64,000 nt of DNA, from assembly GCF_025717515.1 (NCBI RefSeq), contig NZ_JAJIRN010000003.1, forward strand, positions 372,001 through 436,000, in the 5' to 3' direction. Below the pieces are notes generated by a model. The model was not told where the DNA came from. It searched no databases and saw only the letters and a program-made list of their open reading frames with translations. Positions 44,341-54,667 of this stretch are shown piece after piece. The position numbers and the translations under genes were made by a program. The first letter of the stretch is position 1, and each line of letters opens with the position of its first letter. Source of the DNA: Roseateles oligotrophus. Lineage in GTDB: Bacteria > Pseudomonadota > Gammaproteobacteria > Burkholderiales > Burkholderiaceae_C.

Positions 44341-47079
44341 GTGCAACAGCGTCACCACCTAATCGCCTTGGCGGTCATCACTCTTTGTGGGCTTGCCCAC
44401 GGCCAAGACAATGCCCATTCGGCCAAGCTGGATCGCGTTGAGGTCACGGGATCGATGATCAAGCGGCTGGATAAAGAAACGCCGGCCCCGGTCAGCGTGA
44501 TCAGCCGGCAGGCGATCGAGCGCAGCGGTGCGACCTCGTTGGATGAGTTGCTGCGTATGGATGCGGCCACCGGTACCGGTGGCCTCAATGACATGGACAG
44601 CGGCAATGGCTTTGCCAGCGGAACCGCCTCCATCAGCCTGCGCGGCATGGGCTCCGCCGCCACTTTGACGCTGATCAACGGGCGTCGCTTGGCGCCAGCC
44701 GCCGTGGTCGACCCGAACACGGGGCAATCCACCGTGTTCAACATCAATTCGATTCCGCTGTCGGCGATTGAGCGGATTGAAATCCTCAAGGACGGCGCCT
44801 CCTCGCTGTACGGCTCCGACGCCATGGCCGGCGTGGTCAATATCATTTTGCGCAATGACTACCAAGGTGCGTTGCTGGCCCTGAATGCCCAGCAACGGCC
44901 GAGCGACGGATTGTTCAAAACCAGCACCGCCAGTGCCATGTTGGGTCTGGGCAATCTGGCCACTGAGGGCTACAACCTGTTCGGTGGCGTTGACGTCTAC
45001 AAACGCGATGGCGTCATGATTGCCGAGAACCCCGGGCTGGTTCAGCAAGATTTGTTTGGGCCCTTGTTTGGCCGTCTGGCGATCGACAGTACCAGCGCCT
45101 ACCCCGGCAATCTCTACACCTACAACGCTGGCAAGTCGGGCAGTTTCCGCGCCATGATGCCAGGCTGTGCGGCCGAGAACCAGGTGCCAACTTCCAGCAC
45201 CAATGCCGCCCTGCAGTGCAAATTCAACCCAGACGCGGCCGGCATCCAATACACCGGCGATCAATTGCGGACCGCTGCCTTCCTGCGCGGCTCGCTGGCT
45301 CTCAGCAAGGACACGACCCTCTTTGGCGAGATTTTGGCATCGCGGGTCGACAGCCGCTTTTCCGATGCGCCGCCCTCGCGCACCGAGGCGCTGACACAGT
45401 GGGGCGACGCGCAGGGCAAGCCCAAGCTGTTCAATGGCCTGGCATTACCGGGTGCGCATCTGGACAATCCGACGCGCCTGGCGACGGTCGCCAAACCGGT
45501 GGTGATGAAGGTCGGCAGCAATACCTATACATTCACCAAACCAACCGTGCTGGGCTTGCGTTACCGCTTTGCCGACATCCCCGCCAGCAGCCAGAGCGTG
45601 GCCGACAACCTGCGCATGGTGTTGAGTGCCAGCAGCACCGTCGGCGCCTGGGATCTGGATGCGGGTTTGTTGCACCATATTCAGAAAAACACCAGGATAG
45701 GCGAAGGCCGCCTGAGTCTGGCGGGCTTGACCAAGGCGCTGGAAACCAGCAGCTACCGTTTTGGCGGGATCAATTCCGCGGAAGCGATTGCCGGGATAGC
45801 CCGCCACACCGAAGACCAAGGTGAAAGCAAGACCAGCAGTGTCGATGCCAAGGGCACGCGTGAGCTTGGCGAACTGGCCGGCGGCGTCATGATGCTGGGT
45901 CTGGGCGGTGAGTTGCGGCGCGAGTCCTTCTCGGTCGTGGCCGATCCCTTGATGGCGCAGGGCGACATCATCGGGCGTGGCATTGGCGAGGCGACCGGCA
46001 GTCGCACCGTCAGCGCCGCCTTCGCTGAGCTGCAATTGCCCTTCATCAAGAAGCTTGAGACTCAAGTGGCCCTGCGGGCCGAGCATTACTCGGACTTCGG
46101 CTCGGCGGTCACGGGCAAGCTGGGAGCCAAGTTCAAGTTCATCGACAGCCTGGCCGTGCGTGGCACCTATTCCACCGGGTTTCGCGCGCCGTCGCTGTCG
46201 CAGATTGCCAAGTCGGCAGTGTTCGCCTTTTCAACCGTGCAGGACAAAAAGCTCTGCCCGGTTTCCAGCACCACCAATGATGACTGCGCGCGCCGCATTT
46301 CCAGTGTCAATCAATCGAATCCCGAACTGCAAGCGGAGAAATCCAGTGCTTACACCCTGGGTTTGCTGTTCGAGCCGGTCAAGGGCGCGGAACTGGTGGT
46401 GGATGGCTGGTTCTTTGATCGCAAGGGCGAAGTTGATCGCTTGACCGCACAGCAAGTGATCGACCGTGAAGCCGAGTTTCCAGATTCGGTGGTCCGCCTG
46501 AGCAGTGACGTGCCGGGGAAGCCGGGCCAAATCAGTCAGGTGTTGCGCAAGTTCCGCAATTTGTCGACCTCCAAGACCGGCGGTATCGACTACGAAAGCA
46601 GCTATCGCTGGAAGATGGGCGAGGGCCATGGCTTCAAGCTCAAGTTCAGTGGCATGCGGATGTTGACGCGTAAACGCCAGACCGAAACGGGCCAGCCGGT
46701 GCTGGAGACCCTGGGCTTTTACGGTGTGCCGCGGTCCAAAAATCGGCTGAGTTTGGAATGGGATCAGGGGCCTTGGTCGACCACCTTGACCGGTAACCAT
46801 GCCGGCAGCTTCCGCAGCTACAGCGCCAGCAGCGCAACTTGCCAGGCCGAGTTGACGGAAGCCAAGCGCGAGGACTTGTGCACCATGGCTGCTTGGGTAA
46901 CGGCCGATGTGGCCGTGGTCTACAAAGGTATCAAGGGACTGAAACTCAGCGCGGTCTTGCGCAATCTGAGCGGCGCCAAACCGCCGTTTGACCCGACCGA
47001 AGGCGATACTGGATTCGACAGCAGCTATGCCAACCCATATGGGCGCTACCTGTCGGTGAGCGCCAGTTACGAGTTCTGA
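44341..47079 (+). CDS. TonB-dependent outer-membrane receptor
   Basis: This is a 912-residue receptor with a signal peptide (about 1-22), a plug domain (about 28-200, VEVTGSMIKRLDKETPAPVSVISR and LKDGASSLYGSDAMAGVVNIIL) and a 22-strand barrel ending in YEF. It takes up a large substrate across the outer membrane with TonB energy. GTG 44341 is chosen because it has GGAG eight bases upstream and begins at the signal peptide; an earlier TTG at 44278 has none. The next gene, a secreted peptidase, suggests peptide uptake. It is divergent from the LysR gene. Confidence 0.94.
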   Translation: MQQRHHLIALAVITLCGLAHGQDNAHSAKLDRVEVTGSMIKRLDKETPAPVSVISRQAIERSGATSLDELLRMDAATGTGGLNDMDSGNGFASGTASISLRGMGSAATLTLINGRRLAPAAVVDPNTGQSTVFNINSIPLSAIERIEILKDGASSLYGSDAMAGVVNIILRNDYQGALLALNAQQRPSDGLFKTSTASAMLGLGNLATEGYNLFGGVDVYKRDGVMIAENPGLVQQDLFGPLFGRLAIDSTSAYPGNLYTYNAGKSGSFRAMMPGCAAENQVPTSSTNAALQCKFNPDAAGIQYTGDQLRTAAFLRGSLALSKDTTLFGEILASRVDSRFSDAPPSRTEALTQWGDAQGKPKLFNGLALPGAHLDNPTRLATVAKPVVMKVGSNTYTFTKPTVLGLRYRFADIPASSQSVADNLRMVLSASSTVGAWDLDAGLLHHIQKNTRIGEGRLSLAGLTKALETSSYRFGGINSAEAIAGIARHTEDQGESKTSSVDAKGTRELGELAGGVMMLGLGGELRRESFSVVADPLMAQGDIIGRGIGEATGSRTVSAAFAELQLPFIKKLETQVALRAEHYSDFGSAVTGKLGAKFKFIDSLAVRGTYSTGFRAPSLSQIAKSAVFAFSTVQDKKLCPVSSTTNDDCARRISSVNQSNPELQAEKSSAYTLGLLFEPVKGAELVVDGWFFDRKGEVDRLTAQQVIDREAEFPDSVVRLSSDVPGKPGQISQVLRKFRNLSTSKTGGIDYESSYRWKMGEGHGFKLKFSGMRMLTRKRQTETGQPVLETLGFYGVPRSKNRLSLEWDQGPWSTTLTGNHAGSFRSYSASSATCQAELTEAKREDLCTMAAWVTADVAVVYKGIKGLKLSAVLRNLSGAKPPFDPTEGDTGFDSSYANPYGRYLSVSASYEF

Positions 47080-47121
47080 CGCGTCAAGCGACTACTTTTT
47101 GCAGTTCCCCTGAGTTCCCTC

Positions 47122-49188
47122 ATGCGACCTACTTTGTGTTCTTTTGCTTGGCTGGTGTTGCTGGCCTGTGTAAGCCTGCCGGCGGTGCAGGCCAAGCCCG
47201 CCGTGCCGCCGGCCAGTTTGGTGGCCGACGGCATTCCGAGCTTCGAGTGGGTCGGCTCGAGCGAGCGCAAGGCTCCAAACGCCGTCCGCTTTGTCGACTG
47301 GCACCCGATGCGGCCAGAAATGCTGGTGCTGGCCACGGCCGGCGGCAGCATGCAGTTGCACAGCCTGGCCAAGCCGGGCGCCAAACCCCGGCCTCTGACC
47401 GCCGGCCGCGACAAGGTCGAGACGGCGCGCTGGGAGCCCAGCCAGGGCGAGTATCTGGTGTTCAGTCGTGACCATGGCGGCGACGAAGCCTATCGCCTGT
47501 TTCGTTTGCAAGCGCAGCAGGAAGGCGCTGCGATGGCCGAGGCGCAGGCATTGACCCCGGTCGACGGGCGCGTTAGTGAATTTACCTTCCTGCCCAAAGG
47601 ATCGGGTCTTGTCTATGTGTTGGACCGATTGGATCGGCAGGCCGAAGCGGGGCAACAGGGCGGCAGCCGGCAGTCTCGCAGTCGTTTGATGTGGGTGGAC
47701 CCGCTGAAGCCCGACAGCGCCCGCCAACTCGGCGAGACCCTGGGTGGGCGCTATACCGATCTGCGTGTGGCACCGTCCGGCGCCGTGGTGCTAACGCACA
47801 CTTTGGCCGGTAAGTCGCAAACGCTGGTTTTCGGACTGAACGGCGAGGCGGGGCGCCCGCTGGGCAACGCGGTGGCGGCGGCCGATGCCGAGTTTGAAGA
47901 TGAAGAATTGCTGTGGGGGCGCCGAGTGCTGCAAGGCGATTTTCGGCAACTCGTGTCGCTGGGCCTGGCAAGCGGCCACCGCAGCGCGCAGTTGCCCGAG
48001 TTGAAGGCCGACCTGGAGGCGCTGGGCGTACCGCCGGCCGGCAGTGACAGGCCCTTTGCCCTGATTCATAACGAGGATGGCGTGTCTGTGCTGCGCCTTT
48101 ACACGCCCACTGCGGGCGCACCGATCCGCATTGGCGAGAGTCTGCCGGCGGGACTGGTGCAAAACCCACGCTGGCATCACCGGCTGCCTTTGCTGGCCTT
48201 TGACCATATTTCGGCGCAGAGCCCCGGTCGGGTTCAGGTCTACGACTTGAGCAATGGCGAGTTGCGCGCTTGGACCGGCGCGGACGCCACGCTTCAAGCT
48301 GGCGAGGCTGGCGACCGTATCGACTACGGCAGCTTGCGCTGGACCAGCTTTGACGGCCTGACGATCAGCGGCCTGCACATCGCGCCGCCGGCCCGCTTCA
48401 AGGGGCCGCGGCCGGTCTACATCAGCATCCATGGCGGGCCTTCCTCGCAGTCCCGTCCCGGTTATTTGAATGCCACGTTGCGCCATCTGGTCGAAGTGAT
48501 GGGCATGCATGTGATCCTGCCCAATGTGCGGGGCTCGGACGGTTTTGGAAAGAAATTCCTCAGTCTGGACAATGGCCGGCGGCGCGAGGATTCGGTCAAA
48601 GACATCAGCGCCTTGCTGGATGTGGTCGCCAGCCGCGCCGATATGGATGCCGCTCGCGTGGTCGTGGCCGGCGGCAGCTATGGGGGCTATATGTCCCTGG
48701 CGGTGGCCGTGCGCGAGTCCAAACGCATTGCCGGCAATATCTGCCGGGTCGGGATTGCCAATTTCGCCAGCTTTCTGGAAAACACCGAAAGCTATCGGCG
48801 CGACAACCGCCGCGGCGAATATGGCGACGAGCGCGATCCGAAGATGCGTGAGTTCTTGCAGCAAATATCGCCCTTGAACCATGCGGCCAAGGTGAAAAAG
48901 CCGCTCTTCATTGTTCATGGCCGCAATGACCCCCGCGTACCCTATGCCGAGGCGCAGCAGATGGTGGCCGCAGTGCGGGCCGGCGGCACGCCGGTGTGGT
49001 TCTTGACCGCCGAGGATGAGGGCCATAGCTTTACCAATGTCGACAATCGCGACTATCTATTTCAGGCCACGGTGGAGTTTGTGAGCCGGCTGATCGGGGC
49101 CAAAGCCGAGGCCGTGGACGAGCGGTCGGCCAAGCCGGCGCCACCCTCAGAAGGCGAGCTTGCTGGCGCCACAACCCAATCGCTTTGA
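47122..49188 (+). CDS. Secreted S9 family peptidase
   Basis: This 688-residue peptidase of the prolyl oligopeptidase family has a signal peptide (about 1-24), an N-terminal propeller (about 40-400), and an alpha/beta-hydrolase domain. The catalytic triad is S519 in GGSYGGYM, D603 in HGRNDPRVP and H635 in DEGHSF. It begins 42 bases after the TonB-receptor stop, so the two are likely cotranscribed. It should cut short peptides in the periplasm or outside the cell. The C-terminal end after residue 660 is Ala/Pro-rich and variable. Confidence 0.94.
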   Translation: MRPTLCSFAWLVLLACVSLPAVQAKPAVPPASLVADGIPSFEWVGSSERKAPNAVRFVDWHPMRPEMLVLATAGGSMQLHSLAKPGAKPRPLTAGRDKVETARWEPSQGEYLVFSRDHGGDEAYRLFRLQAQQEGAAMAEAQALTPVDGRVSEFTFLPKGSGLVYVLDRLDRQAEAGQQGGSRQSRSRLMWVDPLKPDSARQLGETLGGRYTDLRVAPSGAVVLTHTLAGKSQTLVFGLNGEAGRPLGNAVAAADAEFEDEELLWGRRVLQGDFRQLVSLGLASGHRSAQLPELKADLEALGVPPAGSDRPFALIHNEDGVSVLRLYTPTAGAPIRIGESLPAGLVQNPRWHHRLPLLAFDHISAQSPGRVQVYDLSNGELRAWTGADATLQAGEAGDRIDYGSLRWTSFDGLTISGLHIAPPARFKGPRPVYISIHGGPSSQSRPGYLNATLRHLVEVMGMHVILPNVRGSDGFGKKFLSLDNGRRREDSVKDISALLDVVASRADMDAARVVVAGGSYGGYMSLAVAVRESKRIAGNICRVGIANFASFLENTESYRRDNRRGEYGDERDPKMREFLQQISPLNHAAKVKKPLFIVHGRNDPRVPYAEAQQMVAAVRAGGTPVWFLTAEDEGHSFTNVDNRDYLFQATVEFVSRLIGAKAEAVDERSAKPAPPSEGELAGATTQSL

Positions 49189-49257
49189 TGCGGTGCAGCA
49201 AAGTGAGCGCAGAATAGCGCTTTTGGCTAGGCGGCGCAAAGCGCGCTGCAACACCAC

Positions 49258-51156
49258 GTGAGCTCTTCCAACACTGCCCCATCGGTGGGTCATTCGAATA
49301 CGGCCATGGCCGGTTTGACCCTCGGCGCGCTGGGGGTCGTCTACGGCGACATCGGCACCAGTCCACTCTATGCGCTGAAGGAGGTGTTCCACGGCGGCCA
49401 TGTTGCGCCGACGCCGGACAACATCCTCGGTGTGCTCTCGCTGTTGTTCTGGACGATGACCATCATCGTGTCGATCAAGTATGTGGTGCTGATCCTGCGT
49501 GCCGACAACAACGGCGAGGGCGGCTTGATTGCGATGCTGGCGCTGGCCACCAATGCCGTCAATGACCAGCCCAAGCTGCGCCGCACGCTGATGTTGGTCG
49601 GCCTTTTTGGCACGGCCATCTTTTATGGCGACGCGGTCATCACACCGGCCATGACGGTGCTTGGTGCCGTCGAGGGTATCGATGTGTACGCGCCCCAGTT
49701 GCACGAACTGATTCTGCCGCTGACCTTGATTGTGCTGGCCTGTCTGTTCGCCGTGCAGCGTCTGGGTACAGGCGGCATCGGCAAGGCTTTCGGCCCTATC
49801 ATGCTGCTGTGGTTTGGCAGCTTGGTGCTGCTGGGTCTGCCGCACATTCTTGAAAATCCGCATGTGCTGGTGGCGATCAATCCGGCCTATGCGCTGGGCT
49901 TTTGCCTGGAACATCGATGGGTCGCATTTGTAGCCTTGGGCGCGGTGGTGCTGGTGGTCACCGGCGGCGAGGCCTTGTATGCCGACCTTGGGCATTTCGG
50001 CAAGAAGCCGATCCGCATGGCCTGGTTCAATATCGTCATGCCGTCCTTGGTGATCAATTATTTTGGCCAAGGCGCGATGCTTTTGGATCACCCTGAAGGA
50101 GTGCAAAACCCCTTCTTCATGCTGGCACCGGCTTGGGCGGAGATACCGCTGTTTTTGCTGGCCACGGCGGCCGCCGTGGTGGCCAGCCAAGCGCTGATCA
50201 CGGCCGCGTTTTCGGTCACCAAGCAGGCGGTGCAGATGGGCATCCTGCCGCGCATGCGCATCCTGCACACCTCCGAGCGTGACACCGGGCAGATCTATGT
50301 GCCCTTCATCAATTGGGGCCTGTTTGTCTTCATCGTGTTGGCGGTGGTTTTGTTTGGTTCATCCAGCAAGTTGGCCGGCGCCTACGGTATCGCGGTCACC
50401 ATTGACATGACCATCACCACGGTGATGACCTTCTTCGTGATCCGCTATGGCTGGAAGTACCCCTTGGCCTTGTGTGTGGCAGCGACCGGCTTTTTCTTCG
50501 TGATTGACCTGACCTTCCTGGCCTCGAACATGCTCAAGTTGGTCGCCGGCGGCTGGTTCCCGCTGATGATAGGCATAGGCATGTTCACGCTGATGCTGAC
50601 CTGGAAGCAGGGCCGTCGCCTGCTCAGCAGCAAGTTGCGCGAGGATGCCATCGACCTGCGCAGTTTTCTCGATGCGGTCTTCCTGAGCCCGCCGGTGCGG
50701 GTCGAAGGCACGGCCGTGTTCTTGTCGGCCGAGGCCGGCGTAACGCCGAATGCGCTGCTTCACAATTTGAAGCACAACAAGGTGCTGCATGAGCAGAACC
50801 TGTTCGTCACCGTCAAGCACCATGAAGTGCCCTGGATCGGTTTCGACAAGCGTGTACAGGTCACCGCGCTGGGCAATCAATGCTGGGCGGTGAGCCTGCA
50901 TTTCGGTTTCAAGAATGAGCCCGATGTGCCCTATGCGCTGAAGCTGCTGGAGCAAAACGGGGTGGTCCTGGAGGATATGGAAACCAGCTATTTCCTCTCC
51001 CGCGACATCGTGATCCCCACCATCGGCAATGGCGGCATGGCAATGTGGCGTGAAAAACTCTTCGCCAGCATGCACCGCAACGCCGCCGCTGCGGCGGACT
51101 TCTTGCACCTGCCCACCAACCGGATCGTGGAGTTGGGATCCAAGGTCGAAATCTAG
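49258..51156 (+). CDS. kup: Low-affinity potassium transporter Kup
   Basis: This 632-residue potassium-proton symporter is close to E. coli Kup (622). About twelve membrane helices are predicted in residues 15-460, followed by a cytosolic C-terminal domain. Motifs include [50 protein letters not shown] and the [19 protein letters not shown] loop. It starts at GTG 49258 without a clear ribosome site; the first ATG (49306) would cut the first helix short. Confidence 0.94.
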   Translation: MSSSNTAPSVGHSNTAMAGLTLGALGVVYGDIGTSPLYALKEVFHGGHVAPTPDNILGVLSLLFWTMTIIVSIKYVVLILRADNNGEGGLIAMLALATNAVNDQPKLRRTLMLVGLFGTAIFYGDAVITPAMTVLGAVEGIDVYAPQLHELILPLTLIVLACLFAVQRLGTGGIGKAFGPIMLLWFGSLVLLGLPHILENPHVLVAINPAYALGFCLEHRWVAFVALGAVVLVVTGGEALYADLGHFGKKPIRMAWFNIVMPSLVINYFGQGAMLLDHPEGVQNPFFMLAPAWAEIPLFLLATAAAVVASQALITAAFSVTKQAVQMGILPRMRILHTSERDTGQIYVPFINWGLFVFIVLAVVLFGSSSKLAGAYGIAVTIDMTITTVMTFFVIRYGWKYPLALCVAATGFFFVIDLTFLASNMLKLVAGGWFPLMIGIGMFTLMLTWKQGRRLLSSKLREDAIDLRSFLDAVFLSPPVRVEGTAVFLSAEAGVTPNALLHNLKHNKVLHEQNLFVTVKHHEVPWIGFDKRVQVTALGNQCWAVSLHFGFKNEPDVPYALKLLEQNGVVLEDMETSYFLSRDIVIPTIGNGGMAMWREKLFASMHRNAAAAADFLHLPTNRIVELGSKVEI

Positions 51157-51181
51157 GCGTCGCCTGGGGCGACGAGTTCGC

Positions 51182-51955
51182 CTACATCAGCGCCTCGCTG
51201 CTGCTGACACCATGCGCGTTCATGTGCACGACGCTGCCCGGTGGGATCAAGCCCCAGCCGTCCTGTTCATCGGCCAAGGGCTCCGACGCCACTACCAGTC
51301 CGTTCGCGCCGTCCTGGCGCAGGTACAGGGTCGGCGCGCGCTGGTCACTGGAAAAGCGGAACGCGTGCACTTGGCTGCCGTCGGCCAAGGCACCGGCAAA
51401 ACGCAGCGGTTCGTGGATGTTCAGAACCTGCATCATCGCCAGCGTCTCGTTGAGGATCTGGCTGACCGCCTGCGTGACGCTTTGGCCGGACTCGATGCGC
51501 GCGATGATCAGCAAGAACAGCAACTCCGAGTCGGTCGCGCCCTTGCGTTCGGCGTAGAGATGGTCAGGCAGGCGCGCCTCCATCGCACGGCGGACTTGCC
51601 CGTAACCGCCAATCTGGCCGTTGTGCATGAAGAGGTAAGGGCCGTAGCGAAACGGGTGGCAGTTCTGCCGCGCGATGCCGGTGCCGGTGGCGGCGCGCAC
51701 ATGGGCAAAGAACAAATGCGAACGAACATTGCTGCACAGCGCCAGCAGGTTTTCGTCCGACCAAGCCGGCATCACCTCGCGGTAGACGCCGGGTGAGCTC
51801 AACTCGCCGTACCAGCCAACGCCGAAGCCATCGCCATTGGTGACGGCTTTGGCCTGATCGGCACGCAGCGACTGACGCACCAGCGAATGCTGGGGCTTGC
51901 AGACCAACTCATCCAGAAAGATCGAGGGGCCAAGATAGGCCAGAAATCTGCACAT
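51182..51955 (-). CDS. Class II glutamine amidotransferase
   Basis: This 257-residue protein of the class II amidotransferase type begins MCRFLAYLG, with Cys2 as catalytic nucleophile after removal of the Met. Motifs VTNGDGFGVGWY, FFAHVRAATGTG, NCHPFRYGPYLFMHNGQI and the ATDSELLFLLI loop are complete. The arrangement is that of YafJ/EgtC-like proteins. No obvious partner that would accept the ammonia lies next to it. It converges with kup, 25 bases between stops. Confidence 0.9.
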   Translation of the reverse strand: MCRFLAYLGPSIFLDELVCKPQHSLVRQSLRADQAKAVTNGDGFGVGWYGELSSPGVYREVMPAWSDENLLALCSNVRSHLFFAHVRAATGTGIARQNCHPFRYGPYLFMHNGQIGGYGQVRRAMEARLPDHLYAERKGATDSELLFLLIIARIESGQSVTQAVSQILNETLAMMQVLNIHEPLRFAGALADGSQVHAFRFSSDQRAPTLYLRQDGANGLVVASEPLADEQDGWGLIPPGSVVHMNAHGVSSSEALM

Positions 51956-52044
51956 GGGCGAAAGCCTCCTTCCAATGTCCTGAACTGCTAGCGGTCAAAC
52001 CGAGCGGCGCCGCGGCTTGCTGCCCATGCCGCTATGCTTGCAGA

Positions 52045-53214
52045 ATGAAGCGCAGCCTCAATGATCTCTCAGTCTCAAGCCTTGTGGCCGGCTTTGTCGC
52101 GGTCTTGGTCGGTTTTACCAGCTCGGTAGCGATTATTTTTCAGGCCGCCCAGGCCTTGGGTGCGACATCCGCCCAAACCAGCTCCTGGATCTGGGCGCTC
52201 GGCTTGGGCATGGGCATTACCAGCCTGGGTCTGTCGGTCTGGAGCCGTCAGCCCCTCTTGACCGCTTGGTCGACGCCTGGCGCGGCCTTGATCGCGGCCA
52301 CTTCGGGCATCTCCATGCCCGAGGCGATCGGGGCCTTTTTGTTCAGCTCCGCGCTGATTTGCCTGTTCGGCGTCACCGGTTGGTTCGAGCGCGTGATGGC
52401 CCGTATCCCCTTGGCCGTGGCGGCCGCCTTGCTGGCCGGTGTGTTGGCCCGCTTTGGGCTCGACGCGGTGCTGGCCGTCAAGACCGCGCCGACCTTGGTC
52501 TTGGCCATGGCCTGCGCCTATTTGCTGGGCAAGCGCCTGTGGCCACGCTATGCGGTGCCCGGCGTGCTCTTGGCCGGGGTGGCGGTGGCGGGCCTGCAAG
52601 GACGCTTGCAGATGGCCGCCGTCGACTGGGCCTGGGCGCAGCCGGTCTGGACCACGCCGCAATTCAGTTGGGCGGCGCTGATGGGCGTGGCCTTGCCCTT
52701 GTTCCTGGTCACCATGGCCTCGCAAAACCTGCCCGGTGTGGCGGTGCAGCGTGCGGCCGGCTACCGCACGCCGGTCTCGGCCAGCCTCACGGTGACGGGT
52801 CTTGCCGGCCTTTTGTTGGCGCCGTTCGGCGGCTTCGCCTTCAATCTTGCCGCCATCACGGCCGCGATCTGCAACGGCCCCGAGGCGCATGCCGACCCGG
52901 CGCGGCGCTATACCGCGGCGATGTCGGCCGGCCTTGTGTACATTGGCGTGGGTCTGGCCGGCGGCGCCGTCGTCGGGCTTCTGGTTGCCTTCCCGCGCGA
53001 GTTGGTGGCGGCGCTGGCGGGCCTGGCCTTGATCTCGACCATCGCCGGCGGTCTGACCACGGCCTTGAAGGAAGAGAAACACCGTGACGCCGCCTGCCTG
53101 ACCTTTCTGGTGACCTTGTCCGGACTCACGGTGGCTGGCATCGGCTCCGCTTTTTGGGGCGTGGTCGCCGGTAGCTCGGCCTTATTGGTGCAATATTTAC
53201 GCTCGAAGAATTAA
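52045..53214 (+). CDS. benE: Benzoate transporter BenE family
   Basis: This 389-residue membrane protein of the BenE family has about twelve helices and the motifs SSVAIIFQAAQALGA, TAWSTPGAALIA and MASQNLPGVAVQRAAGYR. The family imports benzoate with protons, but no aromatic degradation genes are near, so substrate is uncertain. Its stop is 14 bases before gshB, in the same direction, so both may be in one unit. The short gap before it (51956-52044) shows nothing else. Confidence 0.88.
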   Translation: MKRSLNDLSVSSLVAGFVAVLVGFTSSVAIIFQAAQALGATSAQTSSWIWALGLGMGITSLGLSVWSRQPLLTAWSTPGAALIAATSGISMPEAIGAFLFSSALICLFGVTGWFERVMARIPLAVAAALLAGVLARFGLDAVLAVKTAPTLVLAMACAYLLGKRLWPRYAVPGVLLAGVAVAGLQGRLQMAAVDWAWAQPVWTTPQFSWAALMGVALPLFLVTMASQNLPGVAVQRAAGYRTPVSASLTVTGLAGLLLAPFGGFAFNLAAITAAICNGPEAHADPARRYTAAMSAGLVYIGVGLAGGAVVGLLVAFPRELVAALAGLALISTIAGGLTTALKEEKHRDAACLTFLVTLSGLTVAGIGSAFWGVVAGSSALLVQYLRSKN

Positions 53215-53228
53215 CAGGACTGAATCAA

Positions 53229-54182
53229 ATGAAACTGCTATTTGTCGCCGATCCGCTGGAGTCGTTCAAGATCTACAAAGACAGCACCTTCGCGATGATG
53301 CGCGAGGCGGCCAAACGCGGTCATCAGCTCTGGGCCTGCGAGGTGCAAGACCTGATCTGGCGCTCCGGCGGCCGGGTGACGGCGCAGCGGGCCCGCGCCC
53401 TCACGCTGACCGGCGATGCGCTCAATTGGTTTGCCGAGGGCGAGCGGAGCGACCTGGTGGTGGCCGAGGTCGACGCCGTCCTGATGCGCAAGGACCCGCC
53501 GTTTGACAGCGAGTTCTTCTACGCGACCCATCTGCTGGAGCAGGCCGAGCGCGAGGGCGCGCGTGTCTTCAACAAGCCGCAGGCGCTGCGTGACCACCCC
53601 GAGAAGCTGGCCTTGATGCAGTTCCCGCAGTTCTGCCCGAGCACGCTGGTGACGCGCAGCGAGGCGGCGATCCGCGCCTTCCATGCCGAGCATGGCGACA
53701 TCATCCTGAAGCCGCTGGACGGCATGGGTGGCACCGGCATCTTCCGTGTCGGCGCCGACGGCATGAACCTCGGCGCCATCATCGAGACGCTCAACAAGGG
53801 CGGCGCCGAGACCGTCATGGTGCAGCGTTACCTGCCCGCCATCAAAGACGGCGACAAGCGCGTGCTGGTGATAGGTGGCGAGGTCGTGCCGTTTTGCCTG
53901 GCGCGCATTCCGCAGGGCGGCGAGGTGCGCGGCAACCTGGCGGCTGGCGGCAAGGGCGTGGCGCGGGCCATCAGCGCGCGTGACCGCGAGATAGCCGAGG
54001 CGGTCGGGCCGCTGTTGGCGGCGCGAGGCCTGTTGCTGGTGGGTCTGGACGTGATTGGCGACAGCCTCACCGAGGTCAATGTCACCAGCCCGACCTGCTT
54101 TCAGGAGATCACCGACCAAACCGGTTTTGATGTGGCGAAGATGTTTATCGATGCCTTGGAGAAAGCGCTGCAGCACCCATGA
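53229..54182 (+). CDS. gshB: Glutathione synthetase
   Basis: This 317-residue ATP-grasp enzyme joins gamma-glutamylcysteine and glycine to give glutathione. The usual features are MKLLFVADPLESFKIYKDSTFAMM, KPLDGMGGTGIFR, QRYLPAIKDGDKRVLVIGGEV and DVIGDSLTEVNVTSPTCFQEI. The first step enzyme, gshA, is 10 kb upstream. Its last four bases overlap the start of the GNAT gene (ATGA), which begins a chain of coupled genes ending in fghA. Confidence 0.96.
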   Translation: MKLLFVADPLESFKIYKDSTFAMMREAAKRGHQLWACEVQDLIWRSGGRVTAQRARALTLTGDALNWFAEGERSDLVVAEVDAVLMRKDPPFDSEFFYATHLLEQAEREGARVFNKPQALRDHPEKLALMQFPQFCPSTLVTRSEAAIRAFHAEHGDIILKPLDGMGGTGIFRVGADGMNLGAIIETLNKGGAETVMVQRYLPAIKDGDKRVLVIGGEVVPFCLARIPQGGEVRGNLAAGGKGVARAISARDREIAEAVGPLLAARGLLLVGLDVIGDSLTEVNVTSPTCFQEITDQTGFDVAKMFIDALEKALQHP

Positions 54183-54667
54183 GCGGGCTCGAATTAAGGC
54201 CGGTCGGCCGCCATAACTTCGACGCCGTCCGCGCGCTGGATGCCGGCGACGCGCAGCAGCAGGTGGCCAGCAATCTGTACTCGATCGCCGAGGCGGCGGT
54301 GATGCCCGAGGCTTGGATACGTGCCATTTACGTCGATGGCCGGCCGGTCGGCTTCTTGTTGCTGAATGACCCGACGCTCAGCGCCGACGCCGAAGAAAAG
54401 CGCTTCTCGCTGTGGCGCTTGATGATTGACAAGTCCGAGCAGGGGCGTGGGTTTGGCAGGCTCGCCCTATTGGCCCTGATCGAGCATGTGCGAACCAGGC
54501 CAGGTGCGCGTGAGCTCTTCACCAGCTATGTTCATGACGGCCCGACGGGCCCGAATTTGGCGGACTTTTACGCCTCGCTGGGCTTTGTGGCCACGGGCGA
54601 AATTGATGACGATGAAACCGTCCTGTGCCTGAGCCTGGACGACTCAACAACAAGGAGAATGGAATGA
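54179..54667 (+). CDS. GNAT family acetyltransferase
   Basis: This 162-residue N-acetyltransferase has the acetyl-CoA loop [10 protein letters not shown] after strand 4 ([10 protein letters not shown]) and the [15 protein letters not shown] helix-strand of small polyamine- or amino-acid-type acetyltransferases. It overlaps gshB by 4 bases at the start and adhC by 4 bases at the end, both ATGA. Its placement inside a glutathione and formaldehyde operon is uncommon, and the substrate is unknown. Confidence 0.88.
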   Translation: MSGLELRPVGRHNFDAVRALDAGDAQQQVASNLYSIAEAAVMPEAWIRAIYVDGRPVGFLLLNDPTLSADAEEKRFSLWRLMIDKSEQGRGFGRLALLALIEHVRTRPGARELFTSYVHDGPTGPNLADFYASLGFVATGEIDDDETVLCLSLDDSTTRRME

